A stretch of DNA of 64,000 nt, taken from positions 821,206 to 885,205 of the forward strand of contig NZ_KV467169.1 in the NCBI RefSeq assembly GCF_001663775.1, written 5' to 3'. The notes below the pieces were generated by a model. That model searched no databases. It saw only the letters and a list, made by a program, of their open reading frames with translations, and was not told the DNA's origin. The translations under genes and the position numbers were made by a program. The stretch is from Arthrobacter sp. B6 (GTDB lineage Bacteria; Actinomycetota; Actinomycetes; Actinomycetales; Micrococcaceae). Shown here piece after piece: positions 8,127 through 16,591 of the stretch (positions within the stretch are counted from its first letter, which is position 1; each line of letters starts with the position of its first letter).

Positions 8127-9716
8127 CTATTCCCATTCAATGGTTCCCGGCGGCTTGCTGGTCACATCCAGCACCACACGGTTAACGCCTTCCACCTCGT
8201 TGGTGATCCGGTTGGAGATCCGGGCCAGGAGATCGTAGGGCAGCCGTGACCAGTCCGCGGTCATGGCGTCCTCGGAGGAGACCGGACGGAGGACGATCGG
8301 GTGGCCGTAAGTGCGGCCGTCGCCCATGACGCCAACGCTGCGGACGTCGGCGAGCAGGACAACCGGCATCTGCCACACGTCGTTGTCCAGCCCGGCGGCG
8401 GTCAGTTCGGCGCGGGCAATGGCGTCCGCCTTGCGCAGCAGGTCCAGGCGTTCCTTGGTGACCTCACCGACAATGCGGATTCCGAGTCCGGGCCCGGGGA
8501 AGGGCTGGCGTCCGACGATTTCCTGCGGCAGCCCCAGCTGGGCGCCCACGGCACGGACTTCGTCCTTGAAGAGTGCGCGCAACGGTTCCACGAGCTCAAA
8601 CTGCAGGTCCTCGGGAAGACCGCCCACGTTGTGGTGGCTCTTGATGTTGGCTGCACCTTCGCCGCCGCCGGATTCAACGACGTCGGGGTACAGCGTGCCC
8701 TGGACCAGGAACTTGATTTTCTCGCCGTGCGCGGCTGCCTCGGCGATGATGGCCAGCTCGGCTTCTTCGAACGCGCGGATGAACTCGCGGCCGATAATCT
8801 TGCGCTTCGTTTCCGGATCGCTGACGCCGGCCAGGGCGGCCTGGAACCGTTCCTGCTCGTTGGCGACGTAGAGCTTGACGCCGGTGGCGGCGACGAAGTC
8901 GCGTTCCACCTGCTCGGCTTCCCCTTCACGCAGCAGCCCGTGATCCACGAACACACACGTCAGCTGGTCGCCAACGGCGCGCTGGACGAGGGCGGCCGCC
9001 ACCGCGGAATCAACGCCGCCGGACAGGCCGCAGATGACCTTCGCGTCGCCGATCTGCTGGCGGATGCGCTCCACCTGTTCCTCGAGGATGTTGCCGGTGG
9101 TCCAGTTGGGTTCCAGCTTGGCGCCCTTGAACAGGAAGTTCTCCAGCACCTGCTGGCCGTAGGCCGAATGCTTCACCTCCGGGTGCCACTGCACGCCGTA
9201 CAGGCACTTCTCTTCATTGGCGAAGGCTGCCACTTCAGCGCCGGCGGTGGTGGCCAGCACTTCGAAGCCTTCCGGCGCCTCGTGCACGGAGTCGCCGTGG
9301 CTCATCCAGGTGTTCTGGTGCTGCGGCATCCCCTCCAGCACTGACCGGCCTTCGCCGAGGATGGTGGTCTGGGTGGAGCCGTACTCACGCAGGCCGGTCT
9401 TGTCGACTTTGCCGCCCAGGGCATTGGCCATGGCCTGGAAGCCGTAGCAGATGCCGAAGACCGGGATTCCGGCTTCAAAGAGGTCCGAACCGACCGACGG
9501 TGCACCGTCGGCATAAACGCTGGACGGGCCGCCGGAGAGGATGATGGCGGCGGGGTTCCTGGCCAGGAGCTGCTCGGTGCTGTAGGTATGCGGAACCACT
9601 TCCGAATACACATTCGCTTCCCGGACGCGGCGGGCAATCAGCTGCGCGTACTGGGCACCGTAGTCAACAACCAGCACCGGCTTCTGGGAAGTCTGGGATG
9701 CAGTGGGAGTAGTCAC
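8127..9716 (-). CDS. guaA: GMP synthase (glutamine-hydrolysing)
   Basis: A 529-residue enzyme that aminates XMP to GMP with glutamine and ATP. The N-terminal class-I glutamine amidotransferase carries the nucleophile C90 in 'GICYGFQAM'. The ATP-pyrophosphatase domain carries 'GLSGGVDSAVAA' near residue 240, and the C-terminal dimerisation domain ends with the usual 'PPGTIEWE'. All catalytic motifs and the length are normal. The GTG start lacks a ribosome-binding site but follows a TAGGCT box by 6 nt. With guaB and guaB3 it forms the purine part of the window. A terminator follows the gene. Confidence 0.97.
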   Translation of the reverse strand: MTTPTASQTSQKPVLVVDYGAQYAQLIARRVREANVYSEVVPHTYSTEQLLARNPAAIILSGGPSSVYADGAPSVGSDLFEAGIPVFGICYGFQAMANALGGKVDKTGLREYGSTQTTILGEGRSVLEGMPQHQNTWMSHGDSVHEAPEGFEVLATTAGAEVAAFANEEKCLYGVQWHPEVKHSAYGQQVLENFLFKGAKLEPNWTTGNILEEQVERIRQQIGDAKVICGLSGGVDSAVAAALVQRAVGDQLTCVFVDHGLLREGEAEQVERDFVAATGVKLYVANEQERFQAALAGVSDPETKRKIIGREFIRAFEEAELAIIAEAAAHGEKIKFLVQGTLYPDVVESGGGEGAANIKSHHNVGGLPEDLQFELVEPLRALFKDEVRAVGAQLGLPQEIVGRQPFPGPGLGIRIVGEVTKERLDLLRKADAIARAELTAAGLDNDVWQMPVVLLADVRSVGVMGDGRTYGHPIVLRPVSSEDAMTADWSRLPYDLLARISNRITNEVEGVNRVVLDVTSKPPGTIEWE

Positions 9717-9722
9717 CGTACT

Positions 9723-9728
9723 AGCCTA
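9723..9728 (-). promoter_or_regulatory. -10 box of a leaderless guaA promoter
   Basis: TAGGCT on the minus strand, 6 nt before the GTG start. Confidence 0.6.
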
Positions 9729-9814
9729 CTTTGCGCGGTTGCCCCGCCGCACATTCAGGGCCGCCGGTGTGACGGAGTGAACGTCCGACGGCGGGACGGC
9801 CGCTCCGGACGCGC

Positions 9815-10354
9815 CTAGTACCGCTGGGGTGCCTGCGGGTTGTCGGCGAGCTCCGCTTCGACCTCGGCGTGGAACTTCTTCTCCACGATGAAGGACAGGA
9901 AGGGAATCACGCCGCCGAGGGCCAGCAGGATGAGTTTGGCGAACGGCCAGCGCATCAGTGCCCAGAGGCGGAAATTGGACATCAGGTATACGACGTACAT
10001 CCAGCCGTGGACGATCAGCACCGTGACCGAAATGTTCACGCCGCCCAGCACGCCTTTGGGTTCGGCGTCGGCGAACCCAAGGCCGAACGGCTCTCCCGTG
10101 ACAGCGTTGGTTCCGCCGGCGAACAGGTACTGGCCGAAGGCATAACGCGCGATGAGTTCGGCGCAAAGCAGCAGCAACATGGCGCCGGTAAGGTAAGCCA
10201 GCACCTTGTAGAACTTCAGGGCTGAGCGGATCTGCGGCTCGGTGCCACCGAAACGGCGCTTCTTGCCCTTCTTGGCGCCTGCGCTGGTGGCTCCGCCGGG
10301 CTGGCCGCTTTCATCGGACGGCTGTGCCTGCATGGCCGGTTTGGGTTCAATCAT
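9815..10354 (-). CDS. DUF3817-family integral membrane protein
   Basis: A 179-residue protein with a charged N-terminus (residues 1-45, including a KKGKKRR patch) and a DUF3817 domain with three predicted membrane segments: 'LKFYKVLAYLTGAMLLLLC' near residue 49, a second near 107-125, and 'LILLALGGVIPFLSFIVE' near 140. The family has no assigned function. It overlaps the stop of the SURF1 gene by 4 nt (ATGA), so the two are translationally coupled. The ATG at 10354 is chosen over longer possibilities because of this overlap and an AAAGG ribosome-binding site. Confidence 0.85.
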   Translation of the reverse strand: MIEPKPAMQAQPSDESGQPGGATSAGAKKGKKRRFGGTEPQIRSALKFYKVLAYLTGAMLLLLCAELIARYAFGQYLFAGGTNAVTGEPFGLGFADAEPKGVLGGVNISVTVLIVHGWMYVVYLMSNFRLWALMRWPFAKLILLALGGVIPFLSFIVEKKFHAEVEAELADNPQAPQRY

Positions 10355-11214
10355 GGCTGTACCTTTTGTTGTGTCTGTCCAGAAGGTGTATGGGCTGGAA
10401 GGTGATGGTGGTCGCCGTCGGTGCCCTCGCCGCCGTCGAACCGGTCCTCGAGGTCCCGGCGGTAGTCGTCCTTGACCAGCCGCCACCAGATAAACAGGGC
10501 AAAGCCGGCGAAGACCACCCATTCCAGGGAGTAGAAGAGGTTGAGCCAGTTGATCTGCTGGGCCGGCGGCTGGGGTCCGATCCGCAGCGGCTTGAGGTCG
10601 CTTTCGATGGCCTCGGCGCTGACGTCCGTTCCTGCGGAGACTTCGGCTGTGGCGGTGATGAAGCCGGGATAGCTGCTGACGTCCCAGTAGTTGATGAGTT
10701 CTGCCACCGAGACGGCCGTCGCGCGTCCCGGCCCGGGTGCCGTTTCGGGTACCGGGGCCTCGGACGGCAGGAGCCGTCCCGTCAGTTCAACCGTGCCCGA
10801 CGGCGGTTCGGGGGCTTGGGAGGGATCGGCCACCCAGCCCCGGGCCACGGGAATCCACGTGTCAGGCGACGCTCCGACCCCGCTGAGGACGGGGGCTCCG
10901 TCGACGGCAAAGGCCGTGACCACCCAGTAGCCGGACTCTCCGTTGTTCAGCCGCCCGGGTATCAGGACCTGCTTGCCGGCGTCGTACGTGCCCACAGCCG
11001 TGACCATCTGGTCAGCCACTGAACCGTGGAAAAAGTCGCCGGGCTGGAGCGTGCTGGTCAGCGACTGTGCGGTCTCGGTGGCGGGGTTGGCAGGGATCTC
11101 GGGTTGTGTGGACCTGCCGAACTGCCATTGGCTGAGCAGGACGAAGACCCCGGAGACTGCAATCGCAAACACCAGGCCTGCGATCCAGCGGGGCTTGAGG
11201 GCTGTTTTCCACAC
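10351..11214 (-). CDS. SURF1-family protein
   Basis: A 287-residue SURF1-type protein: an N-terminal membrane segment (about 11-28, followed by 'SQWQFGRS'), an extracytoplasmic middle with the family motifs 'GYWVVTAF' and 'VARGWV', and a second membrane segment near residues 235-253. SURF1 assists cytochrome c oxidase (haem-copper) assembly. No oxidase gene is nearby, so the link rests on the family. The GTG start is placed by a TACGGT box 6 nt upstream. DUF3817 follows with a 4-nt overlap, suggesting a shared membrane role. Confidence 0.88.
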   Translation of the reverse strand: MWKTALKPRWIAGLVFAIAVSGVFVLLSQWQFGRSTQPEIPANPATETAQSLTSTLQPGDFFHGSVADQMVTAVGTYDAGKQVLIPGRLNNGESGYWVVTAFAVDGAPVLSGVGASPDTWIPVARGWVADPSQAPEPPSGTVELTGRLLPSEAPVPETAPGPGRATAVSVAELINYWDVSSYPGFITATAEVSAGTDVSAEAIESDLKPLRIGPQPPAQQINWLNLFYSLEWVVFAGFALFIWWRLVKDDYRRDLEDRFDGGEGTDGDHHHLPAHTPSGQTQQKVQP

Positions 11215-11220
11215 CCCTTA

Positions 11221-11226
11221 ACCGTA
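11221..11226 (-). promoter_or_regulatory. -10 box of a leaderless SURF1 promoter
   Basis: TACGGT on the minus strand, 6 nt before the GTG at 11214. Confidence 0.5.
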
Positions 11227-11283
11227 CTTCGTTCCGGCGTAGAACAACTAAACGGAGAGTGGGTCAGCCGGGTCCCGGACCGC

Positions 11284-11772
11284 TTAGTGGTCGAAGAAGA
11301 CCAGGCTGGAATTGATGAGTTCGGCGATCACTTCGGGGTCGTAGGCACGCCGCAGCGACTCGCGGAACGATTCCTTGGACAGTGAGCGGGCCAGGGTTGC
11401 GAGGACTTCCAGATGATCCGAGAAAGAACTCGCCGGCGTGGCGATCAGCAGAATGACCGTCGCGGGACCGTCCGTGGCGCCGAAGTCCAGGGCATGGCCG
11501 TACTTGGTGATGCCGACGGCGATGGAGGTCCGGGAGACGAATTCGCTGCGGGCGTGCGGCAGGCCGATGCCGCCCGGCAGGCCAGTGGCCAACTGGTGCT
11601 CACGGGCATGGACGTGCTCAAGGAAGCCCGGCAGGTCCGTGACCCTGCCGGCGGCGAAAAGACGCTCCGCGAGCTGAGATGCCGCGTCCACCTTGTCCGA
11701 CGCCTCAAGCTCCAGGATCACCATTTCGGGGGTGGTGAGTTCGGCATCGTACCGGTCAAGTGGTTCCGCCAA
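11284..11772 (-). CDS. PTS EIIA component, fructose/mannitol (PTS_EIIA_2) type
   Basis: A 162-residue stand-alone EIIA domain. The phosphorylated histidine is H73 in 'GIGLPHAR', and the C-terminal part 'IATPASSFSDHLEVLATLA' is typical of the family. It would receive phosphate from HPr, but no EIIB, EIIC, HPr or EI gene is visible in the window. It starts with TTG behind a GAAGGGA ribosome-binding site and lies 45 nt downstream of glpD on the same strand, so it is probably in the glpD transcript. A role in signalling or glycerol regulation rather than transport is an inference from that context. Confidence 0.88.
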   Translation of the reverse strand: MAEPLDRYDAELTTPEMVILELEASDKVDAASQLAERLFAAGRVTDLPGFLEHVHAREHQLATGLPGGIGLPHARSEFVSRTSIAVGITKYGHALDFGATDGPATVILLIATPASSFSDHLEVLATLARSLSKESFRESLRRAYDPEVIAELINSSLVFFDH

Positions 11773-11817
11773 GGCGTGTCCCTTCAGTGAGGCGAGAAAG
11801 CTGGTGGGTGGAGCCCC

Positions 11818-13557
11818 TCAGCGCAAGGGAACGATGTCGTCGACACCCATTCGTGCGGCATCGGCGGACTCATCATCAGGTTGCTGCTGGCTCAGTCGCT
11901 CGGCTTCTACGCGTGCAATGTAGTGCTTGATTTCGCTTTCACGCTGCACATCGCTCCAGCCAAGGACTTCACCCATCAGTTTAGCGACCACTGGAACGGC
12001 GGAGACACCACGGTCCCACGCCTCGATGGAGATCCGGGTCCTGCGGGTCAGGACATCGTGGACGTGCCGGGCGCCCTCGTGCGTAGCAGCGTAGACGGCC
12101 TCTGCCTGAAGGTAGTCGTCGGCGCCGGGCAGCGGCTCCGCCAGCTCGGGCCGCTCCTGGATCAGGGCGAGCACTTCCGGCGTCATGGACCCGTAGCGGT
12201 TGAGCAGGTGTTCCACGCGAGCCACGTGGACGCCTGATTCCTCAGCAGTCCGGTTCCTCCGGTTCCAGGCTGCCTTGAACCCGCTGGCACCGAGCAGCGG
12301 AATGGTCTCCGTGCAGCTGGGCGGCACGCGTTCATCCATGGTGCGGGTGGCTTCGTCAACGGCGTCCTTGGCCATGATGCGGTACGTGGTCCATTTTCCG
12401 CCGGCCACCACCACGAGGCCAGGCACCGGGTGCGCCACAACGTGTTCCCGTGACAACTTGGCAGTGGAGTCGTTTTCGCCGGCCAGAAGGGGCCGCAGCC
12501 CGGCGTACACCCCCTCCACGTCCTCCCTCGTCAGCGGCCGCTTGAGGACTTCGTTGACGTGGTCCAGGATGTAGTCGATGTCCTTGCTCGAGGCTGCCGG
12601 GTGGGCTTTGTCCAGGTTCCAGGCGGTATCTGTGGTGCCAATGATCCAGTGCCGCCCCCACGGGATGACGAACAGCACCGACTTCTCCGTACGCAGGATC
12701 AGGCCCACGGTGGACTGGAACCGGTCCCGTGGCACCACCAGGTGGATTCCCTTGGAAACGCGGACCTTCAGCTGGCCCCGGTCGGTCACCATGGCCTGGG
12801 TCTCGTCCGTCCATACACCGGTGGCGTTGATGACCTGCTTGGCGCGGATCCTGAATTCCGTGCCGTCCTCATGGTTGACCACCTTGGCCCCGACGACGCG
12901 CTCGCCCTCGCGCAGGAAGTCCACCACTGCCATCTGGTTGACGGCGTGGGCACCGTAGTGGGCGGCCGTGCGGACCAGGTTGGCAGCGTATTTGGCGTCA
13001 TCCACCTGGCCGTCGTAGTACCGGATGGAGCCGACGAAGGCGTTGTCCTTCAGGCTGGGCGCGGCGCGCAGGGTTCCGCGCCGGGTCAGGTGCTTGTGGA
13101 AAGGGACGCCTCGGCTATGCCCGCCGGTGATGGACATGGCGTCGTAAAGCGCAATGCCTGCGCCGACATAGGGCCGTTCCAGGAACGGTTTTGTCAGCGG
13201 GTAGAGGAACGGCACGGGCCGGGCGAGGTGCGGCGCGAGCACGGACAGGATCAGGCCGCGCTCGTGCAGGGCCTCCTTGACGAGGCCGAAGTCCAGCATC
13301 TCCAGATATCGCAGGCCGCCGTGGATCAGCTTGGAGGACCGGGACGATGTTCCCGCCGCCCAGTCACTGGCCTCCACGATGCCCACGCTGAGTCCGCGGG
13401 TTACCGCGTCCAGGGCCGCTCCCGTACCCACGATGCCGCCCCCGACAATCAGGATGTCCAGTTCCTTGCCGGGTTCCGAGGTGGCCCGGAGCCGCGCGAT
13501 TGATTCTTCGCGGGCTGCCGGGCCCAGGGTGCCGCTGGTGTTTGGAACACTCTTCAT
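11818..13557 (-). CDS. glpD: Glycerol-3-phosphate dehydrogenase (aerobic, FAD)
   Basis: A 579-residue membrane-associated flavoenzyme oxidising glycerol-3-phosphate to dihydroxyacetone phosphate with electron transfer to quinone. The FAD-binding dinucleotide fold 'DILIVGGGIVGTGAALDA' is at about residues 34-51, and the substrate region 'SSKLIHGGLRYLE' follows near residue 82. The ATG at 13557 is chosen because GGAGG lies 8 nt before it. The C-terminal DAO_C domain is complete. It is followed by the EIIA gene. The upstream 100 nt contain an 8-bp palindrome (CCGTACGG, 13609-13616) but no recognisable operator. Confidence 0.95.
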   Translation of the reverse strand: MKSVPNTSGTLGPAAREESIARLRATSEPGKELDILIVGGGIVGTGAALDAVTRGLSVGIVEASDWAAGTSSRSSKLIHGGLRYLEMLDFGLVKEALHERGLILSVLAPHLARPVPFLYPLTKPFLERPYVGAGIALYDAMSITGGHSRGVPFHKHLTRRGTLRAAPSLKDNAFVGSIRYYDGQVDDAKYAANLVRTAAHYGAHAVNQMAVVDFLREGERVVGAKVVNHEDGTEFRIRAKQVINATGVWTDETQAMVTDRGQLKVRVSKGIHLVVPRDRFQSTVGLILRTEKSVLFVIPWGRHWIIGTTDTAWNLDKAHPAASSKDIDYILDHVNEVLKRPLTREDVEGVYAGLRPLLAGENDSTAKLSREHVVAHPVPGLVVVAGGKWTTYRIMAKDAVDEATRTMDERVPPSCTETIPLLGASGFKAAWNRRNRTAEESGVHVARVEHLLNRYGSMTPEVLALIQERPELAEPLPGADDYLQAEAVYAATHEGARHVHDVLTRRTRISIEAWDRGVSAVPVVAKLMGEVLGWSDVQRESEIKHYIARVEAERLSQQQPDDESADAARMGVDDIVPLR

Positions 13558-13660
13558 GGAACGCCTCCGTTGCCGCTTGTGCAGGTAATAAACCACACTA
13601 CTTGCTAGCCGTACGGTTGGGCAGGCGGGGCCGGGGCGCCGGCGGCTGGCCCGCGCAGGG

Positions 13661-14797
13661 TCAGTTTCCGGCGTAAGGCGAGACGACGACGTCGACCCGC
13701 TGGAACTCCTTGAGGTCCGAGTAGCCGGTGGTGGCCATGGAGCGGCGCAGCGCGCCGACCAGGTTGGAGGTGCCGTTGGTGTGGTGGCCCGGGCCAAAGA
13801 GAACTTCCTCCAGGGGTCCGACAGTCCCAACGTTTGCCCGGTCCCCGCGGGGAAGTTCCAGGTGGTGGGCCTCCTGGCCCCAGTGCCAGCCCTTACCCGG
13901 TGCCTCTTCCGCGCGGGCGAGTGCGCTGCCGAGCATCACAGCGTCGGCGCCCATCGCGATTGCCTTGATAATGGCGCCGGAATTGCCCATCCCGCCGTCG
14001 GCAATCACATGGACATACCGCCCGCCGGACTCGTCCATGTAGTCCCGGCGGGCCGCGGCGACGTCGGAAATCGCGGAGGCCATCGGCGAGTGGATGCCCA
14101 GCGCGCGCCGGGTGGTGGTGGTCGCTCCCCCGCCAAAGCCCACCAGCACCCCTGCGGCTCCGGTGCGCATGAGGTGCAGGGCGGGCGTGTAGCCGGCGGC
14201 GCCGCCCACGATCACGGGAACGTCCAGCTCGTAGATGAACTGCTTGAGGTTCAGCGGCTCGTGGTCCTTGGAGACGTGCTCGGCGGAGACGGTGGTACCG
14301 CGGATGACGAAGATATCGACGCCGGCGGCCACCACGGTCTTGTAGTGTTCCTGGGTGCGCTGCGGAGTCAGCGATCCGGCCACTGTGACGCCTGCAGCGC
14401 GGATCTCCGCCAGGCGCGAGGTGATCAGCTCGGGCTGGATGGGGGCGCGGTACAGCTCCTGCATCCGTCCGGTCACTGCAGGACTGTTGGTCTCATCCTC
14501 CAGGGCACCGATCTCATCCAGGATGGACTGCGGGTCCTCATAACGCGTCCACAGACCTTCGAGGTCCAGCACGCCCAGGCCGCCCAGGCGTCCGAGGGCA
14601 ATGGCTGTCTGGGGGGACATTGCCGAATCCATCGGGGCGGCAATGACGGGCATGTCGAACTTGTAGGCATCGATCTGCCACGCGACAGAAACGTCCTTGG
14701 GATCGCGGGTACGACGGTTAGGGATAATCGCAATATCATCCAGGGAGTAGGCACGACGCCCACGCTTGCCACGGCCGATCTCAATCTCGTAAGTCAC
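13661..14797 (-). CDS. guaB3: GuaB3-family IMP dehydrogenase-related protein
   Basis: A 378-residue (beta/alpha)8-barrel protein of the GuaB3 class, lacking the CBS pair of true IMPDH. Its start 'IEIGRGKRGRRAY' and 'PVIAAPMDSAMSP' match the class. The loop that holds the catalytic cysteine in IMPDH (GPGSICTTR in guaB here) reads 'GGGATTTTRR', so the cysteine is threonine; the whole protein contains no cysteine. The flap end 'GGLRRSMATTGYSDLKEF' (as in IMPDH) is present. The GTG start follows a TAACCT box by 6 nt. guaB2 and guaB3 are neighbours in mycobacteria; here an ABC transporter and the WXG100 cassette separate them. Enzymatic activity is uncertain. Confidence 0.9.
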   Translation of the reverse strand: MTYEIEIGRGKRGRRAYSLDDIAIIPNRRTRDPKDVSVAWQIDAYKFDMPVIAAPMDSAMSPQTAIALGRLGGLGVLDLEGLWTRYEDPQSILDEIGALEDETNSPAVTGRMQELYRAPIQPELITSRLAEIRAAGVTVAGSLTPQRTQEHYKTVVAAGVDIFVIRGTTVSAEHVSKDHEPLNLKQFIYELDVPVIVGGAAGYTPALHLMRTGAAGVLVGFGGGATTTTRRALGIHSPMASAISDVAAARRDYMDESGGRYVHVIADGGMGNSGAIIKAIAMGADAVMLGSALARAEEAPGKGWHWGQEAHHLELPRGDRANVGTVGPLEEVLFGPGHHTNGTSNLVGALRRSMATTGYSDLKEFQRVDVVVSPYAGN

Positions 14798-14803
14798 TGC
14801 TCT

Positions 14804-14809
14804 AGGTTA
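14804..14809 (-). promoter_or_regulatory. -10 box of a leaderless guaB3 promoter
   Basis: TAACCT on the minus strand, 6 nt before the GTG at 14797. Confidence 0.6.
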
Positions 14810-14865
14810 TCCCAGCCGGGCACCCCGCCAGGGACCGCAGTTCACGCGGGCGCGGGACAGCCGAC

Positions 14866-14879
14866 GGGGACATGTCCCC
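14866..14879. promoter_or_regulatory. 14-bp perfect palindrome, possible operator
   Basis: GGGGACATGTCCCC reads the same on both strands. It lies in the 169-nt region between divergent guaB3 and the WXG100 gene. Binding protein unknown. Confidence 0.4.
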
Positions 14880-14906
14880 ATCGCGACGGACCACGGAACG
14901 AAATAG

Positions 14907-14918
14907 TTTGGTACCAAA
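14907..14918. promoter_or_regulatory. 12-bp perfect palindrome, possible operator
   Basis: TTTGGTACCAAA, 50 nt before the ribosome-binding site of the WXG100 gene. It is the second perfect palindrome in this divergent region. Confidence 0.4.
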
Positions 14919-14966
14919 GCGGAACGGCAAAAATGCCACAGCCGGACATATCTATTGGGGGACATC

Positions 14967-15857
14967 ATGGCGCCAGGCATTTACGGTGCTGACATTGAAC
15001 AGCTCCGGACGCTGTCTCAATCACTTGGAAGGTCCGGATCACGTCTTAAGAGCGTGGAAACCACCGTGAATTCGCTGGTGCAGTCGGCGGTCTGGAAGGG
15101 CGAGGACGGGAACAGGTTCCGCGATGAATGGACCTCGGCACTGCGCCCGATGCTGAACAGGACCTCGGAGTCTCTCCAGAATCAGTCCAAATCCCTGTTG
15201 AAGCACGCGGACGAGCAGGAAAAGGCGAGCACCTCAGGCGACGGCACCAACTCCTCCCCTGCGCCGTCAGGCAGTGGCGGTTCCGGCGGCGGCTCCGACC
15301 CTGGGCGGGGATGGGGAGATTCCTTTACTGATCCGGACTACCAGCACGCGCCTGGCGGCATTGAGTGGCTCCTTGAGAAGGCCGGTGTCACCGATGGCAG
15401 CGGGGCATCAAGCATCGCCAATGCGCTCAAGTTCGTAGCCGACAAATTCAGCTGGAACCTCGAACTCGCCCAGGTAGAGGCCGGCGTCAGCAAGTTCTTT
15501 GGTTTTATGGATCATGCCGGCAAGGTCCTTGGCGTGCTGGGAGGCGCCATCGGCGTCCTGGATGTGCTCTCAGGAATTGATAACAAGGACCCCTTCAGAA
15601 TGGCCGACGGCGTCATTGGCGGCGGCCTGTCCCTGGCAGCAGTGTTAGCCACAGGAACCATCGTAGGAGCGCCTGCCGGCGTCGTACTGGGTGGGCTTGC
15701 CCTCGGCTGGGGACTGCTGGGCATGATGTCAGGTGACGTCCCCGTCACGAAGAGAATCTGGGACTTCGGGGCAGGTGTTGTGGGCGGCGTCAGGGATCTT
15801 GCAGACGGTGCCGGAGATGCCTTGGACTGGGTGGGCGGTAAGCTCGGATTCGGCTGA
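14967..15857 (+). CDS. WXG100-like protein with hydrophobic glycine-rich C-terminus
   Basis: A 296-residue protein. Residues 1-80 look like a WXG100 helical hairpin: two predicted helices around 'WKGEDGNRFRDEW' (W-x-G near residue 44), and a polar linker rich in Ser, Gly and Pro (about 90-112). The C-terminal half (about 170-296) holds two or three Gly/Ala/Val-rich hydrophobic stretches such as 'LGVLGGAIGVLDVL' and 'GAPAGVVLGGLALGWGLL'. WXG100 domains mark substrates of type VII (ESX) secretion. The ATG follows GGGGGA directly. It leads a run of four genes with small or no gaps. A secreted membrane-active effector is an inference; a structural surface protein is possible. Confidence 0.7.
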   Translation: MAPGIYGADIEQLRTLSQSLGRSGSRLKSVETTVNSLVQSAVWKGEDGNRFRDEWTSALRPMLNRTSESLQNQSKSLLKHADEQEKASTSGDGTNSSPAPSGSGGSGGGSDPGRGWGDSFTDPDYQHAPGGIEWLLEKAGVTDGSGASSIANALKFVADKFSWNLELAQVEAGVSKFFGFMDHAGKVLGVLGGAIGVLDVLSGIDNKDPFRMADGVIGGGLSLAAVLATGTIVGAPAGVVLGGLALGWGLLGMMSGDVPVTKRIWDFGAGVVGGVRDLADGAGDALDWVGGKLGFG

Positions 15858-15865
15858 GGACCGAC

Positions 15866-16591
15866 GTGCGGCGCCCGATGAATGCTACTGAATTACTGAA
15901 GGAAACGATGACTGAAGCCACCACTCCGGCCGGCAATGAACACGACGCAGCCATGCCTGCCGCGGCCTACCGGATGACGAGCCACGAGATCCTGGCACTG
16001 CTGGCGTTCCAGCCGGGGGCCGGAACCGCCCTGACGCGCCGAGTGCTGGGTCTCGCTGAACTCCCGGACGACCACGATCTGGTGCGGGCCGGCGTCGGCA
16101 CATTGAACATTCGTGACACTGTGGAAATCAACGGCGAAGAAGTAACCCTGTTGGCCCAGGCGAGGATACTCGCCCGCATTTTCAGCACCTCTTCGGAGTG
16201 GTACGACATCACCCGGATTGGCGCCGAGGCCGTCTCACCCAGCTATTTGGTGGACTCCCCCGCCGGACGGGCTGCGATCTTCCTCAGGCCCCTGAGCGAA
16301 TATGTATGCCTCCCACTCCGGGATGACGTGGACCTGCTCGATTTTGTACAGCTCACCGTGGATGAGGCGGTGGCGGCCCTGGGCACCGAAGGCGGGGGGA
16401 TTGTCAGCTCCCGGCGCTACCGTGTCGAGGCGGACAAGCCTGTGGTCGCCAACATCAAGGTCCTTGACGCCGGCTCCCTGCAGCTTGCGTCCGCCCCGTT
16501 GGATGATGACGGACAACTGGGTGTGCGCGACCTGGCGGCCGCTGAGCAACCGGGCCTGATAGTCCGTACCGTGTTGGCTGCCGCATCGTGA
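15866..16591 (+). CDS. Protein of unknown function in the WXG100 cassette (EspG-like chaperone candidate)
   Basis: A 241-residue soluble protein if translation starts at GTG 15866, which has GAGGA 5 nt upstream overlapping the previous stop. ATG 15878 and ATG 15908 (with GAAGGA) are alternatives that give 237 or 227 residues. No catalytic motif is visible. The pattern of an opening helix ('MTSHEILALLAF'), a middle of mixed strands and helices, and 'GRAAIFLRPLSEYVCLPL' could fit the EspG fold of ESX chaperones, but this is inference. It begins 8 nt after the WXG100 gene and overlaps the next gene by 4 nt (GTGA), so it is translationally coupled. Confidence 0.7.
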   Translation: MRRPMNATELLKETMTEATTPAGNEHDAAMPAAAYRMTSHEILALLAFQPGAGTALTRRVLGLAELPDDHDLVRAGVGTLNIRDTVEINGEEVTLLAQARILARIFSTSSEWYDITRIGAEAVSPSYLVDSPAGRAAIFLRPLSEYVCLPLRDDVDLLDFVQLTVDEAVAALGTEGGGIVSSRRYRVEADKPVVANIKVLDAGSLQLASAPLDDDGQLGVRDLAAAEQPGLIVRTVLAAAS

